Of a stretch of DNA of 64,000 nt, positions 38,924-50,761 are shown piece after piece. This DNA comes from Onchocerca lupi (lineage: Eukaryota; Nematoda; Chromadorea; Rhabditida; Onchocercidae): contig JAOVVO010000318.1 in the NCBI GenBank assembly GCA_028564675.1, positions 23,643 to 87,642 on the forward strand. Direction: 5' to 3'. The translations under genes and the position numbers were made by a program. The notes beneath the pieces are model-generated. The model saw nothing but the letters and a program-made list of their open reading frames with translations, was not told the DNA's origin and made no database searches. Each line of letters begins with the position of its first letter. The stretch's first letter is position 1.

Positions 38924-41413
38924 CTGAAAATACCGGTTGCCGTTACAGATGAAAAAGTTCGATGCGATACGATGATGTTTGAGCTGGCAATGGACAATAA
39001 TTCCGTGTGCCCCAAAACATCAAGCAATGTGCCTATGGGCAAAAAAGAAAAAGAAAGGAGAGAAGGGGGAAGGGGAAAGAATTTGTTGGAAGAAGTACCG
39101 GTTGAAATTTATTCAAAAAGTTATTTAAAAATTTTTGCTCAAAATCTCAAGCAATTATTATTTCGACAAAATTTTAGACAAATTTTTTCATTTTTGAAAA
39201 AAGCCACACAAGTTTGTCCCCAATGAAGTATCAATTCTCGCTACGACTTTTTTTTCTTTTCTGATACTAGAAAAAGCTTAGTTATATGGATATACAGATA
39301 TTTGATTTGATTACATTCTTAAATAATTCATCCGGATATTTTTCAAAAAGTCTCAAGTACATCATTTGTTACGTACTATGAAATTTAAACTGACAAATAA
39401 CTATTTTTGTTTTTTCGTAAAAGTTTAGGCTCTCATAACTACTGAAGCAAAATATTCAAAATATTAAAAGTTCAGCATAATTCTTTTTCCCACCCCTCTC
39501 ATATAAACCATCACGATCACATCATTATAAACTTTCCGTTCCATCGATCTTTTATGGCTGAATGAATGTGCGCCCAAATAAAATAACTGTCAATAGCCTT
39601 CCGTCTTCGAACTTCAAAATGGGGACACAATCGGCAATGTATGGTATGCCATGCCTTCATTGGTCTCATTTAAGTCGCCAAAACCAGATTTTCACGAAAA
39701 TCTTGTCTTCTTCGTCTTCTTGTCATCATCATTCCCTCTTCCTCTCCGTTCTCCATCTATTCCTAAAAGCTTTGATTAGCAACTTTTATACATACTTGTG
39801 TACTACCATTATCATTATTATTATCATTATCATTCTTTATCTAAATCATAATTTAAAATTTTTACATTGACATTCTCATGAACATCCTCTTCTCATTATA
39901 TATATCATTATCATCTATATTATCATTACCCGTTTTTCAGCAAACAAAAGGAAGAGTCACATTACCGGGCATATTTTACTTCCAATATGAAAGAGATAAG
40001 GCACAAAGATGAAGACAAGATCCCCGAGGGCATTCAACAAATACGAAAAATAATGATAGCAAAGATCAGCTATGCGGAAGAAACCATCTTATCATTGATT
40101 ATTTACCGTTATCAATATTACAAAATGATTTAATATCCACCAATGTTTCTTACATTCCATATAATTCGAATATTCAAAAGTATAAAACTAAGAAAATTTA
40201 AAAATCCTAAGAAATTAATTAATCCGCATATTTAAAGAGAGAGAGAGAGACAGAGACAATGGAAAAAAAGAGATGAAATGTATAATAGAAGAAATATTCG
40301 TTGAGACATGTAGAAGCAAGCGAAAATACTCAAAAACATTTTAAAAGAGATAAAACTTAATGAAGTGAAATCGAAGGAAAAAAAGAAAGTATTTTTTTTT
40401 CCATTATTTAAAAAATCCTTAACTTATAACAACAATTGTATGAGAAAAACGATATTTTATTTTCTAGCGACGATATAAGAAAAAAAAAAAACGAAAATGA
40501 AAAATTGTCTTTTTTCTTGTTGATGTAAGATTTGGATAAAATTAGAAGGCAAGAATGAAAAAGCAAGTAAACAAGCCTCTAATAAAATGATGAAGATTCA
40601 TTCCTTAACTCTCTTCAGTGATACTTAACAACAAAGCATTACATCTCATTCAATTGATTGTATTAATCGATTATTGATAAATGTGAATCAAATAAAACTA
40701 TTATTAAACTTGGCAAATATTACACGAAACGTTTATTGTTTGTTGATAGAATTGTTAAAATATATTGTTATTAATTCGTATCCTTAGTTTCGTTTCATTT
40801 CTTTCCAAAATTTTCTAACTCCTTAAATTTAAGATAAATTAATATGATAAGAAATTCTATTTTCATAACTCAGCATACTGATGTTTTTACGTAAAATGCT
40901 AACGTGAAGTATGTCGTGAAAAATTCTACGGATTAGCGTTTCTTTTTCCTTTTTAAAGCTTCAAAATCGTGCAATAAAATTTTCTAGCTTATCTAAATCT
41001 AAAATTAATTAATTAACGAGTAAAAGTAATTCTATCGCCATCATTTAAATACTGATATTTTTACGAAATAGGATGCTAATGTGAAGAATGTGAAAAATTA
41101 GGATTAGCAGTTACAAATTAGTATACATTAAAACTGTAGCATAGAATTCACACATTTATCCCACTTGCCTCGACTTCAAATTCAGCTCGAAAATTTCCGA
41201 ATCTCATATGGAATGAAAAATTCTACTATTAATTATCAAAAAATCTTTTTCCGCCCGGCTATTAAGATATCTTGAGTATTTGAAATGACCAAGTATACAA
41301 ATACATTTTATCGGTCCCATTCCACCACCACCACCATCATCATCGGTAGCAGCAGCAGCAGCAGCAATGTGAGCAACAAGGAGTAGCAACATCAACCGCA
41401 CCAAACCAGTCAT
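38924..41413 (-). CDS. Tentative two-exon fragment: possible secreted protein
   Basis: Exon 1 would be 41413-41305: an ATG with a hydrophobic start (MTGLVRLMLLLLVAHIAAAA) that reads as a signal peptide, then Asp and Gly runs. It ends at a GTATTTG donor in phase 1. Exon 2 would be 39032-38924, bounded by a strong acceptor (TTTGCCCATAG) and donor (TTTTCAG before GTATAA), with phases that fit exactly. Exon 2 reads TLLDVLGHTELLSIASS and on to TATGIF. I do not recognise it. Caveats: the Ala, Asp and Gly runs come from triplet repeats, so the signal peptide may be accidental; the plus strand of exon 2 is also open; no third exon was found. Kept because two independent exon-like blocks agree in phase. 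Confidence 0.28.
39941..40133 (+). CDS. Tentative terminal exon, unknown protein
   Basis: A strong acceptor (CCCGTTTTTCAG, ending 39940) opens a 63-codon frame without an internal ATG start that ends at TAA 40131-40133. The composition is protein-like (KQKEESHYRAYFTSN early, Lys/Glu/Ile-rich middle, Tyr-rich end) and less AT-driven than neighbouring chance ORFs. I recognise no family and found no convincing preceding exon. If real, it lies antisense inside the intron of the minus-strand candidate, so at most one is likely to be right. Confidence 0.28.
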
Positions 41414-41590
41414 AATTTTCGTAATGGGGACGTTCTGATCGTAAGGAAAACGAGTCGAGTCGAGTTGAGTCGAGTGGGACGTCGACATACACAATGGGAA
41501 GTTTTGGTACGGAAATCAGAGCAAAAGAAGACCAAACAGGGTTGGGGTCGGATACCACTCAGAGCAAGAGGATGATGGGGAAGAGGTACT

Positions 41591-41629
41591 GGATGGATAG
41601 ATAGATGGATGGATGGATGGATGGATGGA
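41591..41629. repeat. GGAT tetranucleotide repeat
   Basis: GGATGGATAGATAGATGGAT followed by further GGAT units. A shorter GGAT run lies at 38849-38864. Reverse-strand reading gives the Ser-Ile-His-Pro repeats that create false ORFs. Confidence 0.9.
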
Positions 41630-42395
41630 AAGATGCCTATGCCTTTGCCTTGCACTGGAATGAATGATTTTGTTGAATGGTATTTATTGATATTTTGGGA
41701 TGGGAAAAGAAAAGAATGGGACATAGGCCTTTAAAGGCCAACTAAGATGAGATATCGTATCTAGAAAAATCACTTTCGCTCATCAAGTTGCCATCATTGC
41801 CACTGCCATTATTGTCGTCAAGTACTGGCATCGTTGATCAGTACATCATTCTCTACCACAATACTAATCTTCAACAAACAACAACAACAACAACAATAGC
41901 AATTTTGGAAGCCAATCATTTCTTTTAGTAAGAGGAAAGGTAGACAATGAAAAAAGCTAAGAAATGGAATGTTTGTCACAATGGGACAAAGGAAATTTTG
42001 AAAGAATGTTGAAAAGTTACATGCCAGATGTTTTTCAAGTAAGATATGTGTTGAAATTCAAATGTATGCTATATCCTGAATTCGATTCAGTATCACGGTT
42101 TCTAATAGTGGATATGATAATGTATGAGAATTAGTCCAGCAGATTATGCGTAAGATGGCGGAAGGAACGCAATGACCGGAAAGCGGTTTTTTTTTTTTTT
42201 CTTTTTTTGTTCATCAATACGGTAATCAATCACAAGCATAAAAGCAATACGTGTGCATGGCAATTGCAAGACCTACTTGGCTTTACGTCCTCTACTTTAC
42301 TAACGATGCAAGACTTGTATTTGCTTGATGTGCACAGTCGTATGATCCTACCTCCTCTCCTTTCTTGTTTACCTTCTTAATACTAACACAATTAT

Positions 42396-43232
42396 CTATA
42401 TATATATATATATATATATGCCGGTAATGTACGCTATGCAGGAATGCTTGCAGTTTGCAGATTAATGCAAGACACATCCCACTCCTGCACGATCTATCAT
42501 CCCCGTCGTGTCATTTTCTATCCTCATCTGATGGCAATTTGGAAGCAAATGCCTTACGATGTCAATGATGTCAGTACACAAACTACAGACACGTACAGTT
42601 ACCATACATAAGCTGCATGTCTACATGCGTATTCATGCACTGCATATGTACATACATGTGACGCATGTATATATGTATATATACATATGCAAATCCAAAT
42701 ATAAATCCACGCAGCAACGCGCAAACTAATGCATACAAACACACACGTAAATGCGTATGTGCATGTACAGATTAGCATATATGCACTCTAATACAATATA
42801 CACGTATAGCACATACACACACAGGAATACATCTGTATATTCATCGGCATTTAATGTACAAACATGTACGCACATACATATAGAGACACGTGTATATTTT
42901 AATACAATTAGCATGCACTCAATTTACGTATAAATACACGTACACCCATGCACGTGACATCAGAAGATGCTAAAAGAGGGCAAAAGTGACCTAAAACGTT
43001 AGTGTCGTAGTGGAAAGATCATTGCGTCCCGCCACTTGCCATCATACCATTTGACCTAACTGTTGCCAATGTTTGATAGCCCAAGGTGGTCTCACTATCC
43101 CATTCGTGCAAAGTGGAAAAGACGAGAAAGTATGTGTGTGTGCGTGGTGCGTGCACCATTTGGCCTTGTCAACATACATAAGCTCACAATACACGCAAGC
43201 AGATAGACACATATATATATATATATATATAA
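42396..43232. repeat. Microsatellite-rich tract (TA runs and CA/TG-rich DNA)
   Basis: TA runs at 42396-42419 and 43210-43232 flank about 800 bases dense in ACATAC, TGTATA and CACACG steps. The Tyr/Ile/Cys/Val-rich ORFs here on both strands are products of this composition. Confidence 0.8.
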
Positions 43233-43773
43233 GAGCCAAAGGAAGAAATCTAAAAATGAATCATGTACAGTTAGTTTTATAACATAACGATGATAAACAG
43301 ATACAAGAAGAAAATACAACTGGATAAAACATAACACATCAACAAAGAGGAGCAGACAGACATGAACTGATTGAAGATACAGAACAGAGCGGAACTAACA
43401 ATGTTTGGCCTAGTTCTAATTGTATCGATTGAGGCCACAGATCAATCGGACCAGTCTGTGCTTCATTTCTACACAATCGGTCAATTCTCCTCCTTCCTTT
43501 GTATGTCTGTGTGTGTGTTGTATGTATGTGTATGTGTAAGAATGTGGCCTATAACCCTAACCCTTCGGCACCACCAAAATACTTTAGGAATGAGCAAACA
43601 TTAAGGATAGGGTAGAGTAGGGTACAATTAATTTGCCCCCTTCCGTCAGTATACCTCGAAAGCTTTCAAATTTCTCATCATCTGTCCACCTCTTTTCCCT
43701 CCTTTATGTCTTGTCTGTCATCATCAATGTCTCTCTCTGTCTTTTCTTGCTTGCATTTCCTTCGTGCGTGCAG

Positions 43774-43914
43774 TTGCAAGTTCTGATCGGCCAAATGCCC
43801 GCCGATAACAACCACAATTGGGACAATATATTTCGGCCAGCGAATTATATCGAAAAAACGGGGCAAGACGGGTATTACATCATGAGGTGGGGTAACTCAA
43901 GATTTCTCGAATAA
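43774..43914 (+). CDS. Tentative exon, unknown protein
   Basis: The acceptor TTCGTGCGTGCAG ends at 43773. The frame then reads through MPADNNHNWDNIFRPANYIE and KTGQDGYYIMR, with either a donor at 43887 (ATGAG before GTGGGG) or a stop at 43912-43914. Codon use with GCC, GAC, CGG and GGG is unlike the AT-rich flanks. It could be a first coding exon from ATG 43793. The opposite strand is also open here. I recognise no family. Confidence 0.25.
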   Translation: MQVLIGQMPADNNHNWDNIFRPANYIEKTGQDGYYIMRWGNSRFLE

Positions 43915-43999
43915 AATAATCCCGCTCGTTGTTAAATCATCGAAATCTTGTTAGCATGCATTACTGCAACAGTGCAAACGAAGATACGAGTGCAGGAGG

Positions 44000-45480
44000 A
44001 AATATCTGCACGATCAATAGTTTCTAGGCATATTTGAGTTTTTTATGATCGATTCTTGGCCCCCTTTTTCGTTAGGCATATTTTAGAGCTGTATGACTGA
44101 ATCTCTGAGATTTGCTAACCGCTGGCTAATTCGATAACAGCTGTGTTAATTGACTGCAATTGCCTGGAAGGCAATAGTTTGTGCAGAGTTAATTTGCACT
44201 GCAGTAGACTGAGATTTCCATTAAAATTCCGGTATCATATACAAATTATATCTATTGTCTCAATCTTATTTTCTATTCAAATTTCCTCAAAGATTCATAT
44301 CAATCTTTTCTATTCAAAATTTCCCCAAGATTTCTGTCTTTTATCAGTACAACATAATCGAATAATTTATTTCCTAAACAGATTTTTTGGGAATGATTTT
44401 TTGTTTTTATCTTTTTTTTCGTTTTCAAGGTAATATTTCGAATCGGAAAATTAAAGAAGCGATTAAATAAAAAAAGAAAAAGAAAAACAAAATTGCAACA
44501 TAACAGCTGGAACGATTTATTGATCTCTTATTGCATTTTATTCATTGAAATACATCTTGCAACAGTGGGAAATAGATCTCTTTCGATACACTTAATTATT
44601 TAAATAAAGATTAGGAACTTAATTATTACAAGATATTAATATTTTATGATAAGAAAACAACAAACAATTGTCTGAATATATTCGAACAAAATGGAAAATT
44701 AAGAAATTCTCATTCATTTCAACAAGATAAAAATATAAGATTAATAATAAAATATCATTTCCAGTGTGTTCAAATTTAAAATTTTTATTTAACATACAAT
44801 GGAAAAAGTTCGTAGAAGAGAGATAAGGAAGAGAGAGAGAAAGAGGGTGAGAGAAAAATAAAATAAGATCTCTTCATACTCAAAATTACCTGTTTTTTTT
44901 GAGTGCATTTTTTTTTAAACTTGCTTAATTGTTTGACTACTCAACTTAAGGAAAAAAAAAATACATCTTATAGCTTTTCAAAGAAACAATTATCAGACGA
45001 ATATGTATGAAAAATGGAAATTGGATTTAAATTTCAAGGTAAATCTCTTATTGCTAAAATCAAGAAAATTGGATAACTAAAGATTAAAAATAAAAAAAAT
45101 ATTGTGGAATCATTCCATTATCAACCTTGTTTTTATTGATCCTTCTTTATTAAGTGGAAACTAAAACATAAACTTGCAAAGTTTGACATGTAAAATTTGG
45201 AAGTTACACTTTTCAATCCATTTTATATCATAAACTTATTGCATTCTTAAAAAACAATTTTAAGTGGGATTAGAAAAATTTTACGTCTGAAACTTATTTC
45301 AGCCTTTTTTTTCTTATGCGAACAGTTATCAGTAAATCAAAACGAAATAATTTCAAATTATTGGCTGAAGAAGGTAGGTTATAAATCATCGACAGCAATT
45401 TCCGATTGAAAAATGGAAAATTCCGGTTGAAAGAAATACTCTCCGATTGAAGCATGTGTCAATTTTATACTTATTGACAC
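44000..45480. other. AT-rich stretch without supported genes
   Basis: The first 200 bases keep the higher GC of the preceding island; the rest returns to AT-rich DNA with a GA-rich tract at 44815-44858. I see no exon I would support. Confidence 0.5.
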
Positions 45481-45489
45481 CAATTATAC

Positions 45490-45656
45490 CGTTTTTCTTT
45501 GCTCATTTTCATCTGTTTCTTTTTCTCGAATTAAATCATTAGTAGTACTACTACTATTAGTACTATTGTTAGTAATACTGCTACTGCTACCACAACTACT
45601 GTTAATATTTGTATACTGCTGAGTGTCGCTGATGTCACAGTTGTGACATATTCGGT
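45490..45656 (-). CDS. Tentative internal exon, Asn/Ser-rich with CHNC motif
   Basis: Bounded by an acceptor (GAAATCATTCAG) and a donor (AAAACG before GTATAA). The frame reads RICHNCDISDTQQ, then an Asn/Ser-rich run made partly of AGT/AAT triplets, then a charged end (IREKETDENEQRKT). Without the donor it stops two codons on. The start phase would accept the one-base overhang of the candidate exon at 50762-50910. The Asn/Ser run suggests a disordered linker; no domain is recognised. Confidence 0.35.
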
Positions 45657-45744
45657 CTGAATGATTTCCTTGCTCGCTTTCCAAAGTGATGTGGGGAAAA
45701 TTTTAACAAAAAAACCGGTTGGACTAAGCGTTAAGGATGGTGAT

Positions 45745-45850
45745 CTTACTACTTACTACTTACTACTAACTACTTACTACTTACTACTGACTACTGACTA
45801 CTTACTACTACTAAATTATTATACTGCATTAATTATTATTAATTACATCA

Positions 45851-45907
<57 letters not shown>
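45745..45907. repeat. TACTTACTAC minisatellite followed by TTA microsatellite
   Basis: TACT/TACTAC units run from 45745 to about 45815. After a short spacer a TTA/ATT repeat of about 18 units runs 45851-45907. The 110-codon plus-strand ORF over it (polytyrosine) is spurious. Confidence 0.92.
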
Positions 45908-45999
45908 TTTGTTACCACTGCTACTATTATATGATTTATAAATGCCTAGCCTATTATTATAATAATTATTATCATCATTATTCTTACTATTAAATGTTC

Positions 46000-47820
46000 G
46001 TATTTCAGCTAAGAAGTATTTGTAGATATACTCACTACTGAAATGAGTAGACTTACCCTTTTGTGGTAATTGAATTTTTAGTTTTCACAAAAGATATGTC
46101 TGCTAATTTTTATTATATCTTGCATTTGAATATCATATTAAGTAATTATCAATAATGATAATAACGAACCACATCTTTTCTAATATTCTGTAAAAATAAG
46201 GAAGAATCTATTTGAATGTAATTTATTCGTATTCATGATAATGATAATAAAGATTAAATTTTCAAAAAATTTAAATCATTCATATGAAAAATCATCATCT
46301 ACAGAATGAATTCAAATAATAGTACAGGTATTGTAAATGGATAATTGTATGATAACATTAATTCGATTAATATTCATACAGAAACATTGGAATTAATCGC
46401 TTAATATTATTAATTATTTTTCTAAAAACATTTTTATCAAATTTATGCATGAAAAAGAAAGATAGGAAATAATAAGAAATTATTAATTTAATTAGATATA
46501 TGTCTATTCTTTCATATAAAGCATAAATTTCATTTACCCATTTAATCCATTAATGTTATGTATTCACTTCATTCACCCATTAATTAAATTAGTTAATTCA
46601 TTACATCCATTCATTCCAGTTAATGACTGAATTGATCAATTGAACGATTCATCTATTACGATCTTATTTTCATGATAGATGTCGACTGAAAGTAAAATAC
46701 ATCGGTGGAACTAATAATTCGTTCATTTTTTTTTTTTTTTTTGCTTAATAGAAAAAAGAGAGGAAGAAGCAAAGCGATTTCAATAAATTTTAACCGGATT
46801 ACAAGTAAAATAACAATGGGAGAAATAAAGAAGAAAAATGCAGCAATGAAATTTATTTAACGATGATTGATGTAAGGCCAAAATAGGATAGAAAATATTT
46901 CGGTTACTAAATATTAGTTAATTCTAATTTTGATCTGATTTTTTAATAAACATTTCAGACATTAAACACGGATTAGTTGCAATTTTAATTTCATAAATAA
47001 TGTATATTAGCAGTTGAAAGAGGAATAAATATAGTTTCGAAGTAGAGAATAATTTTTTCTACACCCGCTGTGATAAACATATAAATAAGCAAACAAAGAA
47101 TTATATAGACAAAGTTAGTAGGAAAATATGCCCGAGTAACTAATTAATTAAATCAATAAAAATAAATATGGAATAAAGAAATGGTTCAAAAAAACAAGAA
47201 CAAAAAAAAAAAACAAAGATGAAAATGAATAAATTAAAAGATTGATGATTTGAAAAAATATATTATGACTAATAATTGCACTAAATAATTCCATACAAGT
47301 ATTTCCGGAGTTAACAGAATCGTAGACATATAAATAGGTTTTTTTTAGAAGTACAATCTGTTCCAGAATTTAATTTATAAAATCATTTTAATGTAATAGC
47401 GACAAGTATTTTAACATATTTATTAAGTTATACAATTTTCATCTTTATGCAAGCGTGAAATCTTACGTAAAGATGAGATACAGTTATTCGAAAAAAATTT
47501 TTTAAATTCTCAAATCAGAATAAATTTCATCTGATTGATAACTAATATAGGATAGAATTTATAATCTATTCGTCATAATTATATTTGCTATAGAAATTAC
47601 ACAAATTACTCAATGTTTGCATTTAAGATTAAAATGAAAGTTTTGGAAATTTTAATTGTATTGCAAAATTATTAGATGTTTTATTATAAAATTTTTCTTA
47701 CTGTCAAGTTTTAAACAAATTATGTCTGTAAATTAATAAATACTTCAAAGTTATAGCTAAAATCATTAAACACATAAGGATCCTGAAAATTCACATCAAA
47801 ATTAGATCTAAAAACAATAT
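46000..47820. other. AT-rich non-coding stretch
   Basis: No exon, RNA gene or element I can support, apart from homopolymers. Confidence 0.5.
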
Positions 47821-47825
47821 CTGCA

Positions 47826-48152
47826 ATGAAATATTTTATCTATAAATCACATTCGCATGCACTGAAATATGTGAAAACTCAACATTTGGTTCATCCTACA
47901 GCGCCAGTTCTGCTTATCAAAAATGGTCTATTTGGAGCATATATTCAACGTCTACGCTTCAAACAACAGAGTCATACTTGGTTGAAGACATTTCGTCCCA
48001 CAATTCCTCTAATCATCCGCTTTACCGAATATAGCAGCTTCATTACGTACTCCAGTTACAATGAGAGAAACTTCAGAAGGAATCAGCTACTAAATTGTTC
48101 GATTAGTCTTTCACCAGTTCTGAATTTTGATTTGTCTTTTCACGTCTTTTAA
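47826..48152. other. GC-richer block with degenerate coding look, unidentified
   Basis: The plus strand has an open frame of 108 codons from an ATG. The minus strand reads SEVSLIVTGVRNEAAIFGKA and continues with four in-frame stops over about 80 codons. The base composition stands out from the AT-rich flanks. This could be a decayed gene or transposon fragment. I do not recognise the product on either strand. Confidence 0.35.
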
Positions 48153-48968
48153 TGCCGAAATTTTAACTGAATGATTCAACTTTATGCGTTGTTTAATGAT
48201 GAAAATTAAATTTCGATTAATTAAGGATTACGTAAATATTTTTCATGTATGCATAACATTTTCTAGAATGTGTGAAATATAACAAGCTATTTTTGATAAC
48301 TGAATAATAATTATAATATTTTGTTGATTTTCAGCGAAATTTTAATAAAAAATCACAGTTATCAATATGAGAACAAATAATTGTTAGCAGTTGCAATAAA
48401 TTTTGTTAAATTTCAATAAAATATTGTAAATTTTTATAATATCAAAATGTATAAAATATTTATCTTAAAAATTGAACCAATCTGTATAAATAGATATGTA
48501 AATGTTTGCTGTTACCAGTCTTAAATCTCAGAAAGTTCTTCACCGATTGCTTTCAAATTTAGAAACAACCTTGCACTCGAATAGGCGAGTGTTTTTGCAT
48601 AAACAAACCTACATTTTTTTTACATGTTACACTTGTGATAGGTAAAAGTAAGTGAGCGGGCTGAATCTATTAACTAAGCTTATTTTCTACAAAGTGGAAG
48701 TGGTCTTGCACATCGTAAAAGATGCACGTATTCCAAAGTAATATTCTGTCAAAATTTTGAAGCAATAGATAAGAAATTTCGGAGATTTACGATTTTGAAC
48801 AAACGAACATTACTATTAGTATCTTTTAATGCCATGTATAATTTTTCAAAAGCTAAAGAGCAATAACAACAATCCAACAATTAAACGAGTAATTTCAAGT
48901 TCAAGTAAAGTCACAAGTCAATTTCGAGAACAGCTGGGTGTAATCGATCTGCTTTAGTTCATTCAAAA

Positions 48969-49777
48969 ATGCCTCGCAGAAGATCAAATTTAAGTCGATA
49001 TGCTCGCGCAGCGGAACGAAAACAGCGATTAATCGCAAATCAATCTGAGAATGAACGGGCATCAGCGAACGAGCGAGGAAGACAAAGAATGGCTCAAATG
49101 CGAGCGGAGTGACGTGCAGCCAGACTTGAACACGCACGATCGCGAGCACCACGGTCGTGTTCTGCAGCTTCAGATCTGCTTCATTCTCAGCAGAATGAAC
49201 GCAAGGCTGAAAGAGGTCGAAAGACGTCAACGAAAAACAGCAAATTAGGGTTAAACATGATTCCGTGTTCCGTAATCACGCGATTAAATAGCCTTGCATT
49301 CTGGACAATCCAGCTGATGATTATGGTTTGAGCCCTCAATTCTCATCGGCACTATGACTGAAGTGTGTTATCATTGCAAGGCTCTGAAATTTAATGAAGA
49401 AATGAAAGGAATGCGTTGCGCCGCGGAAAAATTAAACTGTCTCAACTTGTGGAACTGTTAGAGCCATTAAAAGCTTCGCTTACCGAACATGTTGCTAAAT
49501 CAAAGCATTTCTTATCTATCATCAGAAAATATAACTCTTGCTTCCAAATGACGTCGTTCGGCACAGAAATCGTAACATACAATTCATACCAACTTTCAAA
49601 ATGAAAGGACAAATTTATCATAAAGCCGACTCTACGCTTCCGTTGCCAGATGTCAGCATGAATTCCCACGAATGTATTTATTTCATTGGTGATGGCAAGG
49701 ATGAGTTGAATGCACGCTGCCGAATTTATACTGACATAAAAAGGTCCATTATTTCCCAACTGCAACATCTTCTTTAA
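48969..49777 (+). pseudogene. Helitron Rep/helicase protein, decayed N-terminal fragment
   Basis: Helitrons are rolling-circle transposons with a Rep-helicase protein. Three frames must be combined to read it. From ATG 48969 an Arg-rich start (MPRRRSNLSRYARAAERKQR) meets TGA at 49110. A later segment (49355 on) gives a CX2C knuckle (EVCYHCKALKFNEEMKG). A shifted frame continues with GKIKLSQLVELLEPLKASL and YNSCFQMTSFG, and another shift gives PTFKMKGQIYHKA and DELNARCRIYTDIKRSII. These are conserved N-terminal Helitron motifs. The fragment stops at 49777, before the HUH endonuclease and helicase domains, so it cannot be active. At least one stop codon and two or more frameshifts mark it as old or truncated on arrival. 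Confidence 0.85.
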
Positions 49778-50223
49778 GAAAAAGCCATTTTTTGCTATTT
49801 AGTTTAAGAGATTGCAATTTCCAATTCGATTGGCGTTTGCAATCACCTTCAATAAAACTTAGGCCAAACTTTAGAATTGTGCGATCTAGATCTGGACACG
49901 ATTGCTTCTCACATGAACAATTATTATGTTGCGTGTTCTAGAATCGATAAATCAGACAATCTCTTATTACACAGACAATAGAACAACAAAAAATATTGTA
50001 TACCCACAAGCATCTGAAATTAAATATATTAGCAACGTGTGCTTTCTCTTTTCTTTCTTTTCCTCTTAACCGGATTGAACTACAGCAACACATGTGTATA
50101 AAAAGTATATCAGAAACATGCGTCTATTCGAATGCAATGTTGTGTCAAAATTTCAGGGCAGTCGAAACGGATTTTGACGATCTTTTTTGAACAAATGAAC
50201 ATTTACATTTTTATTTGTATAGA

Positions 50224-50264
50224 CTAGCTGTACTCAGCCACGCGTTGCCACAGTAACGCATGGC
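50224..50264 (-). mobile_element. Helitron 3' terminus: hairpin plus CTAG
   Basis: On the minus strand GCCATGCGTT pairs with AACGCGTGGC (one mismatch) around an eight-base loop. Ten bases then separate the stem from CTAG. Spacing and end sequence fit the known Helitron 3' end (hairpin, then CTRR). Confidence 0.7.
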
Positions 50265-50761
50265 CGGTCCAGTTAGTCAGATAAAAATCAATATAATCAA
50301 AAAATGAAAAAAAAAAAAAAAAAAGAACTAAAAGAATCAAACAGAGAGTAAATAAATATCGCTATGAGCAGTTTTAAATTTGATTCTATATAACATTTTA
50401 ATAAGCAAGATTTTCGTAGCATTAATTGAAGTTTAAGATAAATAAATAATTTATGTTAAGTTGCGAAATGTTTAAAATGTGCTATTCTCAATTTTTCAAA
50501 ATCTTTGTAATATAATATGACGGATAAGTTATTGCCAATTTTTGAAAAATTAAATTTTAAGACTTGGCAAAAAAAGAACAGATGAATAGCAAGTGAGCAC
50601 AACTGAATGATATTTGAAACAAAAATAAATCAAATTGAAGAGTTTTTCTTCTTCTCAGGAAAAATAAATTAAATTAATATTTTTTTTTAAATTTGTTATG
50701 AATTTATCAGATTTAGCTTAATAAGTGAATGTAAATTGTATTGTATTTAATATATAATAAC

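Larger units (their letters stand above)
48480..50264. mobile_element. Helitron-derived mosaic
   Basis: The block is less AT-rich than its surroundings. It has a decayed Helitron N-terminal coding region (48969-49777, plus strand). At its left edge (48480, plus) and right edge (50223, minus) lie outward-facing related sequences: TCTGTATAAATAGATATGTA against TCTATACAAATAAAAATGTA, each followed inward by similar DNA. Beginning with TC is the known Helitron 5' terminus. Immediately outside the right edge, read on the minus strand, is a hairpin (stem about ten bases with one mismatch, 50237-50264) then CTGAGTACAG and CTAG (50227-50224), the known form of a Helitron 3' terminus. The arrangement suggests two abutting or nested elements. 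Confidence 0.75.

Noticed and set aside
38675..39226. 183-codon plus-strand ORF starting with polyisoleucine
   Set aside because: The first third is an AAT microsatellite and a GGAT/GTAGTG repeat follows. The better splice borders in this stretch are on the minus strand.
41410..41724. Minus-strand ORF with Ser-Ile-His-Pro repeats
   Set aside because: Product of the GGAT tetranucleotide repeat.
42726..43337. Several overlapping ORFs on both strands
   Set aside because: CA/TG and TA dinucleotide-rich DNA keeps all frames open; no splice context or domain.
43552..43564. Telomere-like TAACCCTAACCC
   Set aside because: A single 13-base occurrence, and nematode telomeres are TTAGGC repeats.
45661..45993. 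110-codon plus-strand polytyrosine ORF
   Set aside because: Generated by TACTTACTAC and TTA repeats.
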